From Macrothele yani (lineage: Eukaryota > Arthropoda > Arachnida > Araneae > Macrothelidae): DNA of 64,000 bases. Positions 52,471 through 63,197 of this stretch are shown here, piece after piece. The notes below the pieces were generated by a model. That model ran no database searches. It had not been told where the DNA came from and saw only the letters and a program-made list of their open reading frames with translations. Both the position numbers and the translations under genes were made by a program. The stretch covers positions 49,556,905 to 49,620,904 of the forward strand of contig CM077010.1 of the NCBI GenBank assembly GCA_039090855.1, given 5' to 3'. Position 1 is the first letter of the stretch. Each line of letters begins with the position of its first letter.

Positions 52471-53686
52471 CACTATATTGGCAGAAGTCACCGCGCACCC
52501 CTTCAAAAGCAAATGAACGGATCCACTGTGTTGTTAAGATGCGCGGTACAGCTGCAAACGCTATAAAAACAAGCATGCAGCTGACCTCGATCATATCGCA
52601 CCGTGAGGTTGACTGAAAATATCGCGGCGGGAGAGAACTGACTTTGAGAAAGAAAAGATTGTTGGGTGTTATTTAGCTGGTTGTCCATAAGAGAAACCAA
52701 GAGGCGTTTAAACATACCCAAGTCAACTGTTTTGGATGTACTGAATAAGTGGAAGACACATGAAGTAGCAAAACGTACCGGCAGACCAAAGAAAATCAGT
52801 GATAGACGTTGAAGCCTCAGGAGAGTCGTTACAGCTAATCGACGGAGTACTTTAGGTGAGTAAAAATGCTGGAACCTCGGTATCTACACGTACCATCCGC
52901 AAAGAACTTCATTCCATGGGCTACCGTGGTCGTGCGGCTGCTCATAAGCCTTTCATCTCCACTGAGAATGCTACTCGTCGTTTAGCATGGTGTAAAGAAC
53001 ATTTATCGTGGACCCTAGATCAATGGAAACGAGTCCTATGGACTGATGAATCCAGATACACGATTCATCAGTCTGATGGCCGTGTGTGGGTATGGTGGCA
53101 GAGGGGAGAACGTTATTTGCCACAGTATACTGTTCCTATACGGTCAAGTTTGGAGCTGGCAGTGTACTTGTGTGGGGGTGTTTTTTGTGGCATGGTCCCA
53201 GCCCGTTGGTTATCGTGGAGAAACCTATTAACAAGCACGTCTACCTCGATATTCTTGACAATTATGCCCTGCCAACTCTGTGGCAATACTATGGGGCCGA
53301 GCCTTGTTGGTACCAGTAGGATAATGCACCGAGTCATAAAGCAAGGACTGTTACGGCGTGGTTTGACGATAATTCCGTATCGTGTGTTTACTGGCCAGCA
53401 CAGAGCTCTGATTTTAATCCCATAGAGCACCCATGGGATAAAATACAGCGCCCTATAAGAAGTTTGGAACCAAGGCCTACTACTAAGCAATAGTTAGCGA
53501 CACGCATTATGTACTGAATGGAAGCGCATACCTATCGCGGTGTTCCAAAACCTTGTCGAATGCATGTCTCGAAGGCTCAGTGCAAGCATTAAGGCCGAAG
53601 GTGGACCGACACCGTACTAATGTATGCGAATAAATGCTATGTTGTGTTTCTCTTCTAGGTGTCCAGTGACTTTTGTCAATATAGCG
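52471..53686 (+). mobile_element. Tc1 family D, copy 2
   Basis: Ends 'cactatattggcagaagtca' at 52471 and inverted to 53686 match copy 1, with TA at 52469-52470 and 53687-53688. The right-hand TA is also the left TA of Tc1 E. Confidence 0.93.
52614..53620 (+). pseudogene. Tc1 family D transposase, copy 2
   Basis: Pieces: KISRRERTDFEKEKIVGCYL, shifts from 52680 on, VSKNAGTSVSTRTIRKELHS, QWKRVLWTDESRYTIHQ (Asp and Trp intact, unlike copy 1), KFGAGSVLVWGCFLWHG in another frame, and a broken second-Asp motif ('taccagtaggataatgcacc': His changed to a stop before DNAP). The Glu motif reads 'PIEHPWDKIQR' after a shift. Together copies 1 and 2 show which residues are ancestral. Confidence 0.88.
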
Positions 53687-54394
53687 TACACTCAGTAGAC
53701 AAAACATTAGAGACAGGGGCGATGAGCAGTTGGCATGGGCATCCATCGCGCAGAGTGGAACAAACTTAAACCAAACGCAAGCAATAAATAGGCGGCAGCG
53801 GGGCTTCCCCATGGTGTATCGCAATCGACGAAAATAAGTAAGCGTGGTGATCTGAGCGGCTTTGATAGTGGACGCATTGTAGGCGCAAGACAGATGAGTT
53901 ATTCTATCGCCCAAGTGGTAAGAACTCTAGGGTTCCCGAGAGCAACCGTGTCAAGGGTACATCACGAGTATACCATCGACAGACATACCAGCGCCCAGAG
54001 AACAAGCGGTGGCTGTCCACACCCCATTGATGACCGAGGTCGACGTAGACTATCCAGGCTCGTACAGACCGACCTCTTGGAAACAGAGACGCAAATCACA
54101 TCCGGGTTAAACGTTGGAGGACCAAGCAGCGTCAGCGAGCGAACGGTACAACGCACGCTGGACTATGGGAGCTGACGCACTACTACTGTGCCACTGTTGA
54201 CTACTCGTCATCGGACATTGCGCCTCACGTGGTGCCGGGCAGAGATGGAAACGGGTCATCGGGTCGACAATTTCTTGCGGGTCAAACGGGTCCGGTCAAC
54301 ATGTTCCTGACCCGATTTCGAACCGGTTTTATTTCCGTTTTATGTTTGAATAGCAAAACAAATATTTCAAAGAACCCTTCAGAGGTCTTTAAAA

Positions 54395-55670
54395 ACAAAT
54401 GCAGAGTATGATGCAGGAACTTGCTGAGAAAGGTAAAGAAATGGGATTAAAAATGAACTTTCAGAAGACAAAACTTAATGTTTTTACAAAGAATGAAGAT
54501 TTATCGATTGGTAGGGAAAAGCTGGAGATAAACAATTCCTACTTTTACCTTGAGCAGCAGATATCAAGCGAGAGTCACACTGATGAAGAAATTAATTGGC
54601 TTATAAAACCTTGTTAGACAGTCTTTGGAAGAAGCATTACAATTTTTAAAAGCAATACGCAGTTATGTCTTTAAAGAAAAGCGTTTAATCAATATATCCT
54701 CCCAGTGCTTACGTACGCACCAGAGACCTGAATCTTAACTAAACAAGTTAGTGAAATCATGCAATGCATTGATTATGATACGCTTTCCAACATACCAGAA
54801 ATCAGTACTCACGTTATGAGGATAATGGCTGTGGAATAAATCTCGCTCCTGTGTCCTGACCTTTGACCCCATTTCGATGACATTCAACAAAACCGGTTCA
54901 GTATACCTCCGCAACAACATACTAAAGTTTTGTCGCAATGGAAGCATTTTTACGTAAGTTATGACGCATAAGGGCAATGGAATGGATCCCGCTCCTATGT
55001 CGTGACCTTTCACCCCATTTCGTCCATTTTCAATAAGGTTTGTCCCTAGGTGATCCCTAGCACGTAGCAAAATTTCATCGAAATCGAACCATTTTTACGC
55101 AAGTTATGATGCAAAGGGCAATGTAATGGATCCCGCTCCTAGGTCGTGACCTTTGACCCCACTTCGTCCATTTCAATAGGGATCATCCCAAGGTGGTCCC
55201 GTACCACACACTAAAATTTCGTCAAAATCGAACCATTTTTACGCGAGCTATCGAGCGGACGGGCGGACGGACAGACGGACAAAGCTGGAGCATGTACGAT
55301 TCTTCAACCTACGGTTGGAAAGCGTAAAAAAAGACATACAAAGTCTGCAGAAAACTGAAAAAAGCCTGGACAAATGCATGCTTGGTGTTAACAAGAAAGG
55401 TTACTCGTGCGTATAAGGAGTAACAAGAGTGGAAGACATCACGATCAGAGTAAAATCCTTGAATTGGTAGTGGGCTAAATATATTGATAGGAGAACGGAC
55501 CACCGACGGACAACCGAAATTTTAGATTGGATGCCCAGAAGAAAGCCACGTGGAAGATGGGTGGATGGAGGAGACTGGCCGAAGACAGTCCGTTGTGGAA
55601 GAAACTTGGGGAGACTTTCATCCAGTAGTGAATTGATAATGATTGGCAATGGTGATGATGATGATATATT
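54395..55670 (+). mobile_element. RTE-type LINE 3' fragment, split by repeat P
   Basis: The left part (54395-54740) encodes QELAEKGKEMGLKMNFQKTK, NEDLSIGREKLEINNSYFYL and VLTYAPET. The right part (55328-55665) resumes at 'agacatacaaagtctgcag' and ends 'ggtgatgatgatgat'. Joining the two restores the order seen in the 35.7-kb copy, so P inserted between them. Frameshifts are frequent. Confidence 0.87.
54741..55328. repeat. Composite repeat P, short copy
   Basis: It has the same two edges as 37012-38424 ('aaatcatgcaatgcattgat', 'tacgctttccaac'; 'ggttggaaagcgta' then A run) but only about three internal ~145-bp units. It carries three DR1-like 'tgacctttgacc' words, one changed to 'tgacctttcacc'. 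Confidence 0.87.
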
Positions 55671-56439
55671 GGAGTTTGAAGCTCAAGGCAGATTTTTCCT
55701 GGTCAGCCCCTTGTCGGTTCCAATTATGTGACGGCCAGGTCCGGGTCCAAACATTTTGACCCGTTTCCAACTCTGGTGCCGGGAACATCAAAACTGGACC
55801 TCTGCACACAGAGTGTCGTCGCGTCATGTGGTCAGATGAATCTCGTTTCCAGCTGTTCTAAGCTGACGGAAGGGTGCGGGTGTGGGCGTCGACAGCATGA
55901 CGTCATGGCCCCGTCATGCCAGGTCAGCTCTGTTCAAGGCGGTGGTGACTGTCTGGTGGTTTGGGGAGCCATCCCATCGGAAACATTAGGTCACTCAGTG
56001 TGACTGGAGAGGCCATTAACCGCTGCGCACTACCAGCATTTGCTGGCTGATCACCTACACGCTTTCCTGGCCTTTGCGTATCCAGCGAAATGGTCTGTTT
56101 CAGAAAGATAATGCGACGCCCCTCCGAGCCGTAACTACCCAGATATGGCTCGAGGAACACCCATATGAGATTTGAAACCATTCAGTAGCCTCCAAGGTCC
56201 CTGGATTTAAAGCTCGTGGAGGCACTCTGGGATGTCTTGGAGCCAAACATCAGAACCATGGATCCTGGACCGATGCCTCGGGAGGAATTGTGGACAGTAC
56301 TGCAGTAGGTATGGCTGGCATTACCTCTGGAAACCCTCCTGCATCTGATGCAGTAGATGCCTTGGTGTGTACAGGCTATTATTCGTGCTAGAGAAGGACT
56401 AACACGCTATTAGCTAGGCATCTCTAATGTTTCCATATC

Positions 56440-57659
56440 CACTAAAGAACAACTGAATTAGAGACAGCTGGCGTTATGCAAATGTGGCGCTGTGGGAGGC
56501 ACTGTAAACGGAAACGACATGACGTATGCAGCGATCCGACAATATAAGGAGTGCTGCGACGGGAATCAGCAAGAGTCGGACGCAGTATGGGTAAGATGCA
56601 GGATCCAAGCGCATTTGATCGTGGGCGAATTGTCGGGGCCCGACGAATGGGTCACTCCATCTTGGAAGTCGTGCAGGCACTGGGATTTTCACGAGCCACT
56701 GTCTCACGGGTGTACCGTGAGTACATCGAATCCGGTAAAACCATCCCTACAAGGGGCAACTGCCGTGGACAACAGCGTGTGGATGAGCGGGGTCATCATC
56801 GGCTAGCTCGCATTGTAACAGCGGATAGACGGGCCACAGTGCAAGAACTCACTCGGCAATTTAACGCTGGTGCATAAAAACGTGTAAGTAGCCACACCAT
56901 CCGGAACCATCTCCTCGCTATGGGGTACACAAAGCCATCGTCCCACGAGGGTACCGCTGCTGACCGCACATCACAGGGTGCAAAGATTAGCATGGGCGCG
57001 GGAACATCGCCACTGGACCCTAGACATGTGGGAAAATGTTGCCTGGACTGATGAGTCGAGATTCACGTTGGTACATGCGAATGGCAGAATACGAGTACGG
57101 TGCAAACCACATGAAGCGATGGATCCTTCTTGCCAGCAGGGTACTCTTCAAGCTGGTGGTGGTGACATTCTTGTCTGGGGACTGTTTACGTTGACTGAAA
57201 TGGAACCCCTAGTACTTGTGACATCCTCCCTCACAAGTCAACGTTACCGGGATATCCTGGACGACCATTTGCTTCCGTTTGTGTGTCTTCAACATCCCAC
57301 TGGGGACCTCATCCTGCAACAAGACAATGCACCGTGCCATCGCTCCCGAATTGTATCTGAATGGTTGGATGAACATTCCACCGACGTGACCTCGCTTCCT
57401 TGGCCAGCTAGGTCACCTGACCTCAATCCCATCGAGCACATGTGGGATGCCATCGAGAGAGATGTTCGAGGCTCAGAACCCCTGCATCAAATCTTCGTGA
57501 ACTGTGGGAGCTTGTTCAGGGGTCGTGGTTCCGTATGGCTTCCCAACGCTTCCGGTGTCTTGTCGAGTCCATGCCGAGACGAATCGCCGCCGTCATCAGG
57601 GCGAAAGGTGGTGCTACACGTTACTAGACAGGTGTCTCTCATTCAATTGCTCTTCAGTG
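56440..57659 (+). mobile_element. Tc1 family A, copy 3
   Basis: The left end 'cactaaagaacaactgaa' is slightly eroded; the right end 'ctcttcagtg' stops at 57659 before TA. It abuts Tc1 E on the left and mariner H on the right. Confidence 0.9.
56587..57627 (+). pseudogene. Tc1 family A transposase, copy 3
   Basis: MGKMQDPSAFDRGRIVGARR and the helix-turn-helix region read to TRQFNAGA, then a TAA at about 56875 where copy 1 reads on (GSQKRVSS). A shift near 56930 follows, then WTDESRFTLVHANGR, LQQDNAPCHRS and SPDLNPIEHMWD. The frame changes again near 57480 (as in copy 1) before MPRRIAAVIRAKGGATRY. All triad residues are retained. Confidence 0.92.
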
Positions 57660-57665
57660 TATATA

Positions 57666-58617
57666 CAAGCGTTGTCCCAAAACAACTAAGAATGCTTTTA
57701 TAAAAAAAAAAATATGCGTACATTAATTATCAAGGATGTGGTCATCTTTTTCGTAATACATTGAATCGAATACAGATGCCCTGACGTTTCTCCCCTTTTT
57801 GAATGTCTTTTGTAATTCTTCATCTGAAATGCTGTTGAAGCACCGCTGCGCTAGCTGAATAAGTTGTCGATCAAACTCGAATTATCGTTCACGTAATGTC
57901 TCCTTTTAATATGGGGAACAACCAGAATTTCACATGGTGATAAATCTGGACTAGCTGCAGGTTGAGGCATCAACTTCATATTCATTTTCTCCAAGTAAGA
58001 AACGACATAACTGGCCATGCGCGGTCTTGCATTGGGCCGCACATGAAAAGAAATGAGAGACCCAAGTTGAACAAACTCGTTTCTTACACAAATGCTCGGT
58101 TAAAATTCTGTGAGTTGATGGTTTTGAAATGTGAACTATGTCTTCGATATCTGTAATTGATAGGTGTCTGTCTTCCCGTACAATAACACCTGTTGTATTG
58201 ATGTTTACCTCTGTAACATCCTTTGAATGCCTTCCTCCACGGGCGATTAAAGCCGCCGACTCTCGACCATCCATAAATCCTTTATGCCGTCTGTTGATTT
58301 TCCTAGACATTCATCTTTATAAGCCTCTTGCATAAGACCGAAAGTCTCTCCGACAGACTTCTTAAGTCGACCGCAAAATTTGATGGCGCATCTTCGTTCC
58401 TCTGCTATATCCATTTTTTTTTTCGAAAAATTACAGTGCGAAAACACTTTTTAGGGGTTCACGAGGCAACGCTTAATAAACTGCGCGCTACCGATGACGC
58501 ATGTAAGGGAAGTTGCCCGTTGCTATGATTACTACAACGACTACAGTTTTTTCAAGACTGGGCGAACTCAGTATTGCACATTTTTGATAAGAACATTCTG
58601 TTGTTTTGGGACAAGTT
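57666..58617 (-). mobile_element. Mariner-like element H, copy 1
   Basis: The ends 'caagcgttgtcccaaaacaa' (57666) and inverted 'ttgttttgggacaagtta' (to 58617) match the end at 63198. Minus-strand pieces are ERRCAIKFCGRLKKSVGETF and MQEAYKDECLGKS (an HTH_48-like region), TEVNINTTGVIVREDRHLSI and ILTEHLCKKRVCSTWV. The catalytic half is largely missing; PQPAASPDLSPCE-like sequence near 57950 is the remaining third-residue region. Confidence 0.8.
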
Positions 58618-58624
58618 ATCTATC

Positions 58625-58775
58625 TATTAATCTTAAAATCACTGCGGAATTATCAGGCGTTGTGGCAGCATGATTCCACCATCCCCCCTCTCCGGCAGCA
58701 GCGTTTCCATGACTGAATCTAGACCGTATACAGCACTTACATTTTGGTTCATGCATAACCGTTCAATCCCGTACA
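58625..58775. other. No recognisable feature
   Basis: Short spacer between the mariner element and a SINE-like repeat. Confidence 0.3.
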
Positions 58776-58779
58776 TTGT

Positions 58780-59015
58780 ACTGGGACGGTCGGCTCCGGG
58801 TTCGAGAGGTCAGAGGCGAGGAATTTCGTCTAGTGGTCCGAATCAGGCCGGGTTCGAGTCCCAGACGACGCCGGGATGGCGATTTTTTTGTCTTACAGCG
58901 CTGTCTCTTTCCCTTCCCTAGCACGAAGGGTTCGAAATAAGGAACGGGCGACAATTTTTCTTTTTTTGTCCCTAAAGTTCCTTAAGGTGGTCATTAGTCA
59001 CTCCACCCTCTCAAA
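58780..59015 (+). mobile_element. SINE-like element related to family 1, with another head
   Basis: The body words 'gtcttacagcgctgtctctt', 'tcccttccctagcacgaagg' and 'aaggaacgggcgac' parallel family 1, but the head ('ggccgggttcgagtcccaga' box B region) differs. It ends 'aaggtggtcattagtc'. It suggests that the body was joined to more than one tRNA. Confidence 0.65.
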
Positions 59016-59305
59016 GAAAAAAAAGAGGGTTACTGGAATCAGGGGCGTACTTAAAGAAGGGACAAGGAGGCCTTGTCTCCCAAAGCGTGTTTCATTTTTT
59101 CTGTTTATTGGCTAAAATGCGATTACAGTACATTAGAAAAAATGTCTTAATCTTTTTTTCTATTTTTTATTAATTTTTATTTTCTTTTGGTGGATTTCAA
59201 AAGCTTCCAGTCCCTCCCCCTCCCTCTATTTTTTTTTTTTTTTTACGTATGCCACCGACTGGGACAAACGGAGGTACGTACTTGAATAGTGCTCATTATC
59301 ATTTT
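59016..59305. other. No recognisable gene; T-rich tracts
   Basis: Poly-T and C-rich tracts near 59150-59245. No ORF is assignable. Confidence 0.3.
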
Positions 59306-59309
59306 TGGT

Positions 59310-59484
59310 TGACGGTGTAACGACCACCACGCGCTACTCGATGGGCTATTAGTAGTCGTCCATCCTAATTTAAGGATTCTAGTTCCAGAGAAGACAAACA
59401 CAACACCCATGCTTCATCGGATTCGAACCCGGACCCAAGCGAATGGCCAGAAGCTAACGCTTAGACCACTGCACCACCGGGGCA
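59310..59484 (-). mobile_element. SINE family 1, old diverged copy
   Basis: It runs from 'gtgtaacgaccaccacgcgc' to the head complement 'gaccactgcaccaccggggc', with several internal deletions and many substitutions. Confidence 0.78.
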
Positions 59485-59585
59485 TCTGAACAGTGCTTAA
59501 ATGAAACTGTAATAAAAAGACAAAAATTTCCGTCTCCTATAGGCTTCGAAATTTTTGTTAAGAACCCGTGAGGAAACTGAAAACG

Positions 59586-59802
59586 CCGCCCCGGTGGCGC
59601 AGTGGTCTAAGCGATGGCCTCTGATCATTCGTCCGAAAAGGGTCCGGGTTCGAATCCCGGTGAGGCATGGATGTTGCGTTTGTCTTACGGCACTGGCTCT
59701 CTCCCTTCCCTGGAACCAGTGACCCTAAATTAGGGACGGGCGACTGCTTATAGCCCGTTGAGTTGCTCACGGTGGTCGTTAAACCTCCAATCAAAAAAAA
59801 AA
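59586..59802 (+). mobile_element. SINE family 1, youngest-looking copy
   Basis: Intact head, body and A10 tail. A perfect 13-bp target duplication, gaaactgaaaacg, lies at 59573-59585 and 59803-59815. It can serve as the reference copy for the family: 217 bp, head ~80 bp, body ~125 bp. Confidence 0.95.
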
Positions 59803-59815
59803 GAAACTGAAAACG

Positions 59816-60275
59816 CTTACGTCACGAAGTTTTTCGTGCTTAGCAGCCATTCGTGTTTAATGATTCATCGCGTCGTGAGATATTCATTTAGGCTGTGATA
59901 TCTATCTGTTGTCCCCCTCCCTCCCGTCGTCCCTAATCTATCGCATTAACTTTCATTCATTTGTTCGAAAAAAACTTTATCAGTCCAATGAATATTGGAT
60001 GAGGTACGCAGAAACACGATCATTAGGTGGGGATCATTTCCGCAGACAAAGAATTGCTGCTGCACTTTACAAGTATCGTAACAAACAATTTCTGATCCTT
60101 TTAAATTTTAATGAAACATGCTAAACGCTTTTTTTTTTTTTTTTTTTTGAAGCACGTGATCCATATTCACTCGTCGATAGGTTAAATATTTGAATATTTG
60201 GAAGAGGAATGCAACAGATCCTTTGATATGTGATCGGAATATGAAAACAAAAGTGTCCCACGTGATACATTGTAA
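59816..60275. other. No recognisable gene
   Basis: A poly-T tract at 60128-60149 is the only repeat; it could be the tail of a lost retroelement. Confidence 0.3.
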
Positions 60276-60493
60276 TTTTTTTTTTTTTTTTGATTGGAGG
60301 TTTACCGACCACCGTGAGTATAAGCAACTCAATGAGCTATAAGCAGTCGCTCGTCCCTAATTTTGGGTCACTGGTTCCAGGGAAGGGAGAGAGCCAGTGC
60401 GGTAAAGCAAACACAGCATCCCAGCCTCACGGGATTCGAACCCGGACCCCATTCGGACGAATGATCAGAGGCCATCGTTTAGACCACTGCGGC
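60276..60493 (-). mobile_element. SINE family 1, head-truncated copy
   Basis: Poly-T, body and head up to 'agaccactgcgg'; the outer 10-12 bp of the head are missing. A small 'gagtataagcaactc' duplication occurs in the 3' body. Confidence 0.87.
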
Positions 60494-60604
60494 GTGAAAA
60501 ATTTGTGAAATTCACAAACCATTTTCCGTGATTCCCTTCGGGAATTTTAACGAAGCATATTTCGATTCAATTTTTTCCGTGAAATGAAGGGGCGAACAAA
60601 ACCC

Positions 60605-60797
60605 TGCCGTCCCGGTGGCGCAGTGGTTTAAGCGATGGCAGATGACCATTCGTCCGAGATTGGTCCGGGCTTGAATCCCTGTGAGGCATGCATGTTTTTG
60701 TTGTCTTATGGAACTAGCTCTCTCCCTTCCCTGGCGCCAGTGAACCTAAATTGGAGACGGGCGACTGCTTATAGTCCACTAAGTTGCTCACGGTGGC

Positions 60798-60829
<32 letters not shown>

Positions 60830-61060
60830 GAGGTTTAACGACCACCGTGAGCAACTCAATGGGCTATAAGCAGTCGCCCGTCCCTAATTTAGGGTCACTG
60901 GTTCCAGGGAAGGGAGAAAGCCAGTGCCTTAAGACCAACACAACATCCATGCCTCACCTGGATTCGAACCCGGACCCCCTATCGGACGAATGATCAGAGG
61001 CCATCGCTTAGACCACTGTGCCACCGGGGCGGCACGGTGGCCGTTAAACCTTCAGATCAG
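60605..61060 (+). mobile_element. SINE family 1, older copy split by a second SINE
   Basis: Its head and body run 60605-60801, and its 3' end resumes at 61046 ('aaaccttcagatc'). The interruption is the minus-strand SINE at 60802-61032. The host copy is clearly more diverged than its guest. Confidence 0.9.
60802..61032 (-). mobile_element. SINE family 1 nested in another SINE
   Basis: A full copy with a long T tract. The 13-bp duplication cacggtggccgtt (60789-60801 and 61033-61045) is host SINE sequence, proving insertion into the older copy. Confidence 0.95.
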
Positions 61061-61890
61061 ATCAGATGTAGAGAATTTTAGGAAGGGAGTGTCTGACCCC
61101 AGGTCTTAAACAACCCTTAGAAATAGGGAGCTAAGAGATTTGGGCTAGAGTGCCCGATAGGAAAGTCACACGGATCGTTAAACCTTCAATCAAATAAATA
61201 AATAAAACCTGAATTTCTCCGATTCTTTGTACCCCCCCTTCAATCTGAATTTCAGATACGTTTCCGCAATTCCTTTTTAACGGTAAATTGTTGTTTTTAA
61301 GAAGTGTTAAAGGAAAATTCTGAATTTTCAGAAACATTTCCGCAGTTGCTTTCTTATGTTAACGGAAAAATTCTGTTCTCACTTTTTCTGGAAAAAGGAG
61401 CGATTCGCGAGAAAATTTGAGATTTGGTTAACTAATAAATAAATTTAAATCGCCTGTCGGAGGACCTGATTTTGAAGAGCTGTAGCGAGATCGGGTATTG
61501 TGGATAGCATATCGCGTAATATTTAGGTAATTGTAGCAACGGATATTCCTTCCGAATTTTGTTATCTCAGTCAAGCCCCCCCCATGTTGTTGCAGCAGCT
61601 ATTGTGTATTGTTCTGTTTATACCTTAAGGCAAAAGCCATTATAACAATCAAAGAGTAAATTTCATATTTAAGATTCTGTGAAATAATACTATAAAGAAG
61701 TACATTTCATCTTTTCTTAAATACAATTGAAAGTCATTGTCAGTTTGAAAAAATTTGGAGTTCCATTCTGTTGCTTTGAAACTCACGATGAAAAAACAAT
61801 GAAATTTGTGATAAGTCGTCCTGTAGAAAAAAAAATATAATTGTTGTAAACGTGTTTAGAAAAATAGTAAGCTCCAACAGAAAACATAAT
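61061..61890. other. No recognisable gene
   Basis: AT-rich unique-looking DNA. 'ccgttaaaccttcaatcaaa' at 61176-61195 is a stray SINE 3' end. Confidence 0.4.
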
Positions 61891-61896
61891 CATCAC

Positions 61897-62209
61897 TCTT
61901 TCCACGTTTATAAGTGAGTCACGGAAAAATTCTCGTCGGACGCCACCGGGAATTGAACCCAGAGTCTTCCAATTACGTGCCGGATATTCTACCGCTGCAC
62001 CACAGAGGCCTCGAGTTCACCAGACTCACATACGACTAACTGCCAAACCACATGGCAGTTGCTTCTACTCTGTGAGTCTGGTGAATTTGAGGTCGCAGTG
62101 GTGCGTTGGTAGTATGCCCGGCATGTAACTGCAAGACACTGGGTTCGATTCCGGTGGCGGCCGATGAGAATTTTTTCGTGACTCACTTATAAACTTGGAA
62201 AGAGCGATG
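61897..62209. repeat. Palindromic pair of tRNA-headed repeats (family 3)
   Basis: A minus copy (61897-62034) and a plus copy (62066-62209) face each other. Shared blocks are 'gtgagtctggtgaa', 'ggtcgcagtggtgc' (box A-like), 'gggttcgattccggtgg' (box B GGTTCGATTCC) and 'cgtgactcacttataaac'. The centre holds a small hairpin, aactgcca/tggcagtt. The ~140-bp arms differ at perhaps 15-20% of positions. Confidence 0.82.
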
Positions 62210-62214
62210 ACTTC

Positions 62215-63190
62215 TGTTTGATGTTCCTAGTCCACGTCAATTGTGTACATTATAAAATATAATGACTAATTCATTCGCATTAAGAAAAAGCATTTCACCA
62301 TTGCGCGATTAGAGCTCTATCTTATACGTGAAGGCTGTGCGTTAGGGGTCTTCCTGACTCAACGGCAGCACGCGCAGCTTCTGTTGAGCTAGACGACCTT
62401 GGTGGAATACGACCTTTGTGGGCCAAAAAAAAAAAAAAAAAAGAAACTCTGGTGAAAAGACTTCAAATGTCAATATCTTCGCTTTTGCGAAACTTTTGTA
62501 AAATTACGGAAAAACCCGAAACGGACTTTTTTTTGTTTAAAAAAATAAACAGAATTACTAACTGCGGAAATTCTGTCAAAACAAGGAACTTAAAACAAAC
62601 GGGAACTTTTAAAAACGGAAATTTCGTTAAAAGACAGACACCTACTTGCAACTTTGCAGCACGTTATTTTCAGGAATTTTCCGTGCATTGGCCCCCTCCC
62701 CTTTTTTTACGTGTAGATCTTAAAATAAAATACTTAATTGCGAATAAACGTTGCTGATTTAATCGGTGCATCATTTTTGCTCTGCTGTTCATTTGGCGAG
62801 CGTTCTTCCCGTGAAGACGGTAGACAGATCTGTATTGACGTTCAGTTTTGGATTTATAAATATGGAACACCCATGTTTCGCCGTTTGTTATGATAATTCG
62901 TAGAAAGTTTTTTGCTGTTTTTCTACATTCAACAGTTCAGAAATGGTGTTACTTTTTCGACATTACCTATTGGAGAACGCGCTTGCCTGAGATAACAAAA
63001 TTTCGCTAAGATATCTGGAAAATCCATAAGAAGTTTTATTCGACCTAGAAGTATCTCAAAATCCCAGTTTTATACCATTTTGTTTAAGCTGCGCGCAAAT
63101 CCTGAGAGACATTTATCTCACTTTAATACGACAATTCTACTTAAAACATCGCAGTTTATTGCTTCATCTCTCAATGCCAGTCACGCCGGT
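62215..63190. other. No recognisable gene; A18 tract at 62425
   Basis: A 113-codon Lys-rich frame (62416-62757) begins in the poly-A tract and is probably chance. 'MEHPCFAVCYDNS' at 62861 recalls a THAP start but no further motif follows. Confidence 0.3.
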
Positions 63191-63197
63191 TTTATAT

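Larger units (their letters stand above)
54240..55775. mobile_element. hAT-type element (non-autonomous) in Tc1 E
   Basis: It starts CAGAGATGGAAACGGGTCA and ends with the complement (TGACCCGTTTCCAACTCTG), a terminal inverted repeat typical of hAT elements. It is flanked by a perfect 8-bp duplication, gtgccggg (54232-54239 and 55776-55783), the hAT hallmark. Its interior is almost filled by an RTE fragment, which in turn holds repeat P. No hAT transposase is present. Confidence 0.92.
53811..56413 (+). pseudogene. Tc1 family E transposase, split by hAT
   Basis: MVYRNRRK, a one-base shift, then SGFDSGRIVGARQMSYSIAQ, VVRTLGFPRATVSRVHHEYT (helix-turn-helix), DDRGRRRLSRLVQTD and SVSERTVQRTLDYGS. 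The frame is cut at 54239. After the hAT copy it resumes: VMWSDESRFQLF in one frame (first Asp), VVWGAIPSETLG, FQKDNATPLRAV (second Asp) and VEALWDVLEPN (Glu). Many stops occur. An HTH plus DDE layout is clear. Confidence 0.83.
53689..56435 (+). mobile_element. Tc1 family E element, host of a hAT insertion
   Basis: The left end is 'cactcagtagacaaaacatt' plus 'agagacagg' at 53689. The right end keeps 'gcatctctaatgttt' near 56420-56432 and is eroded where Tc1 A copy 3 begins. Without the hAT insertion it is about 1.2 kb. Confidence 0.8.

Noticed and set aside
62861..63000. THAP-domain gene start
   Set aside because: Only a short Cys-containing Met segment followed by a stop; no AVPTIF-type or HxxC continuation.
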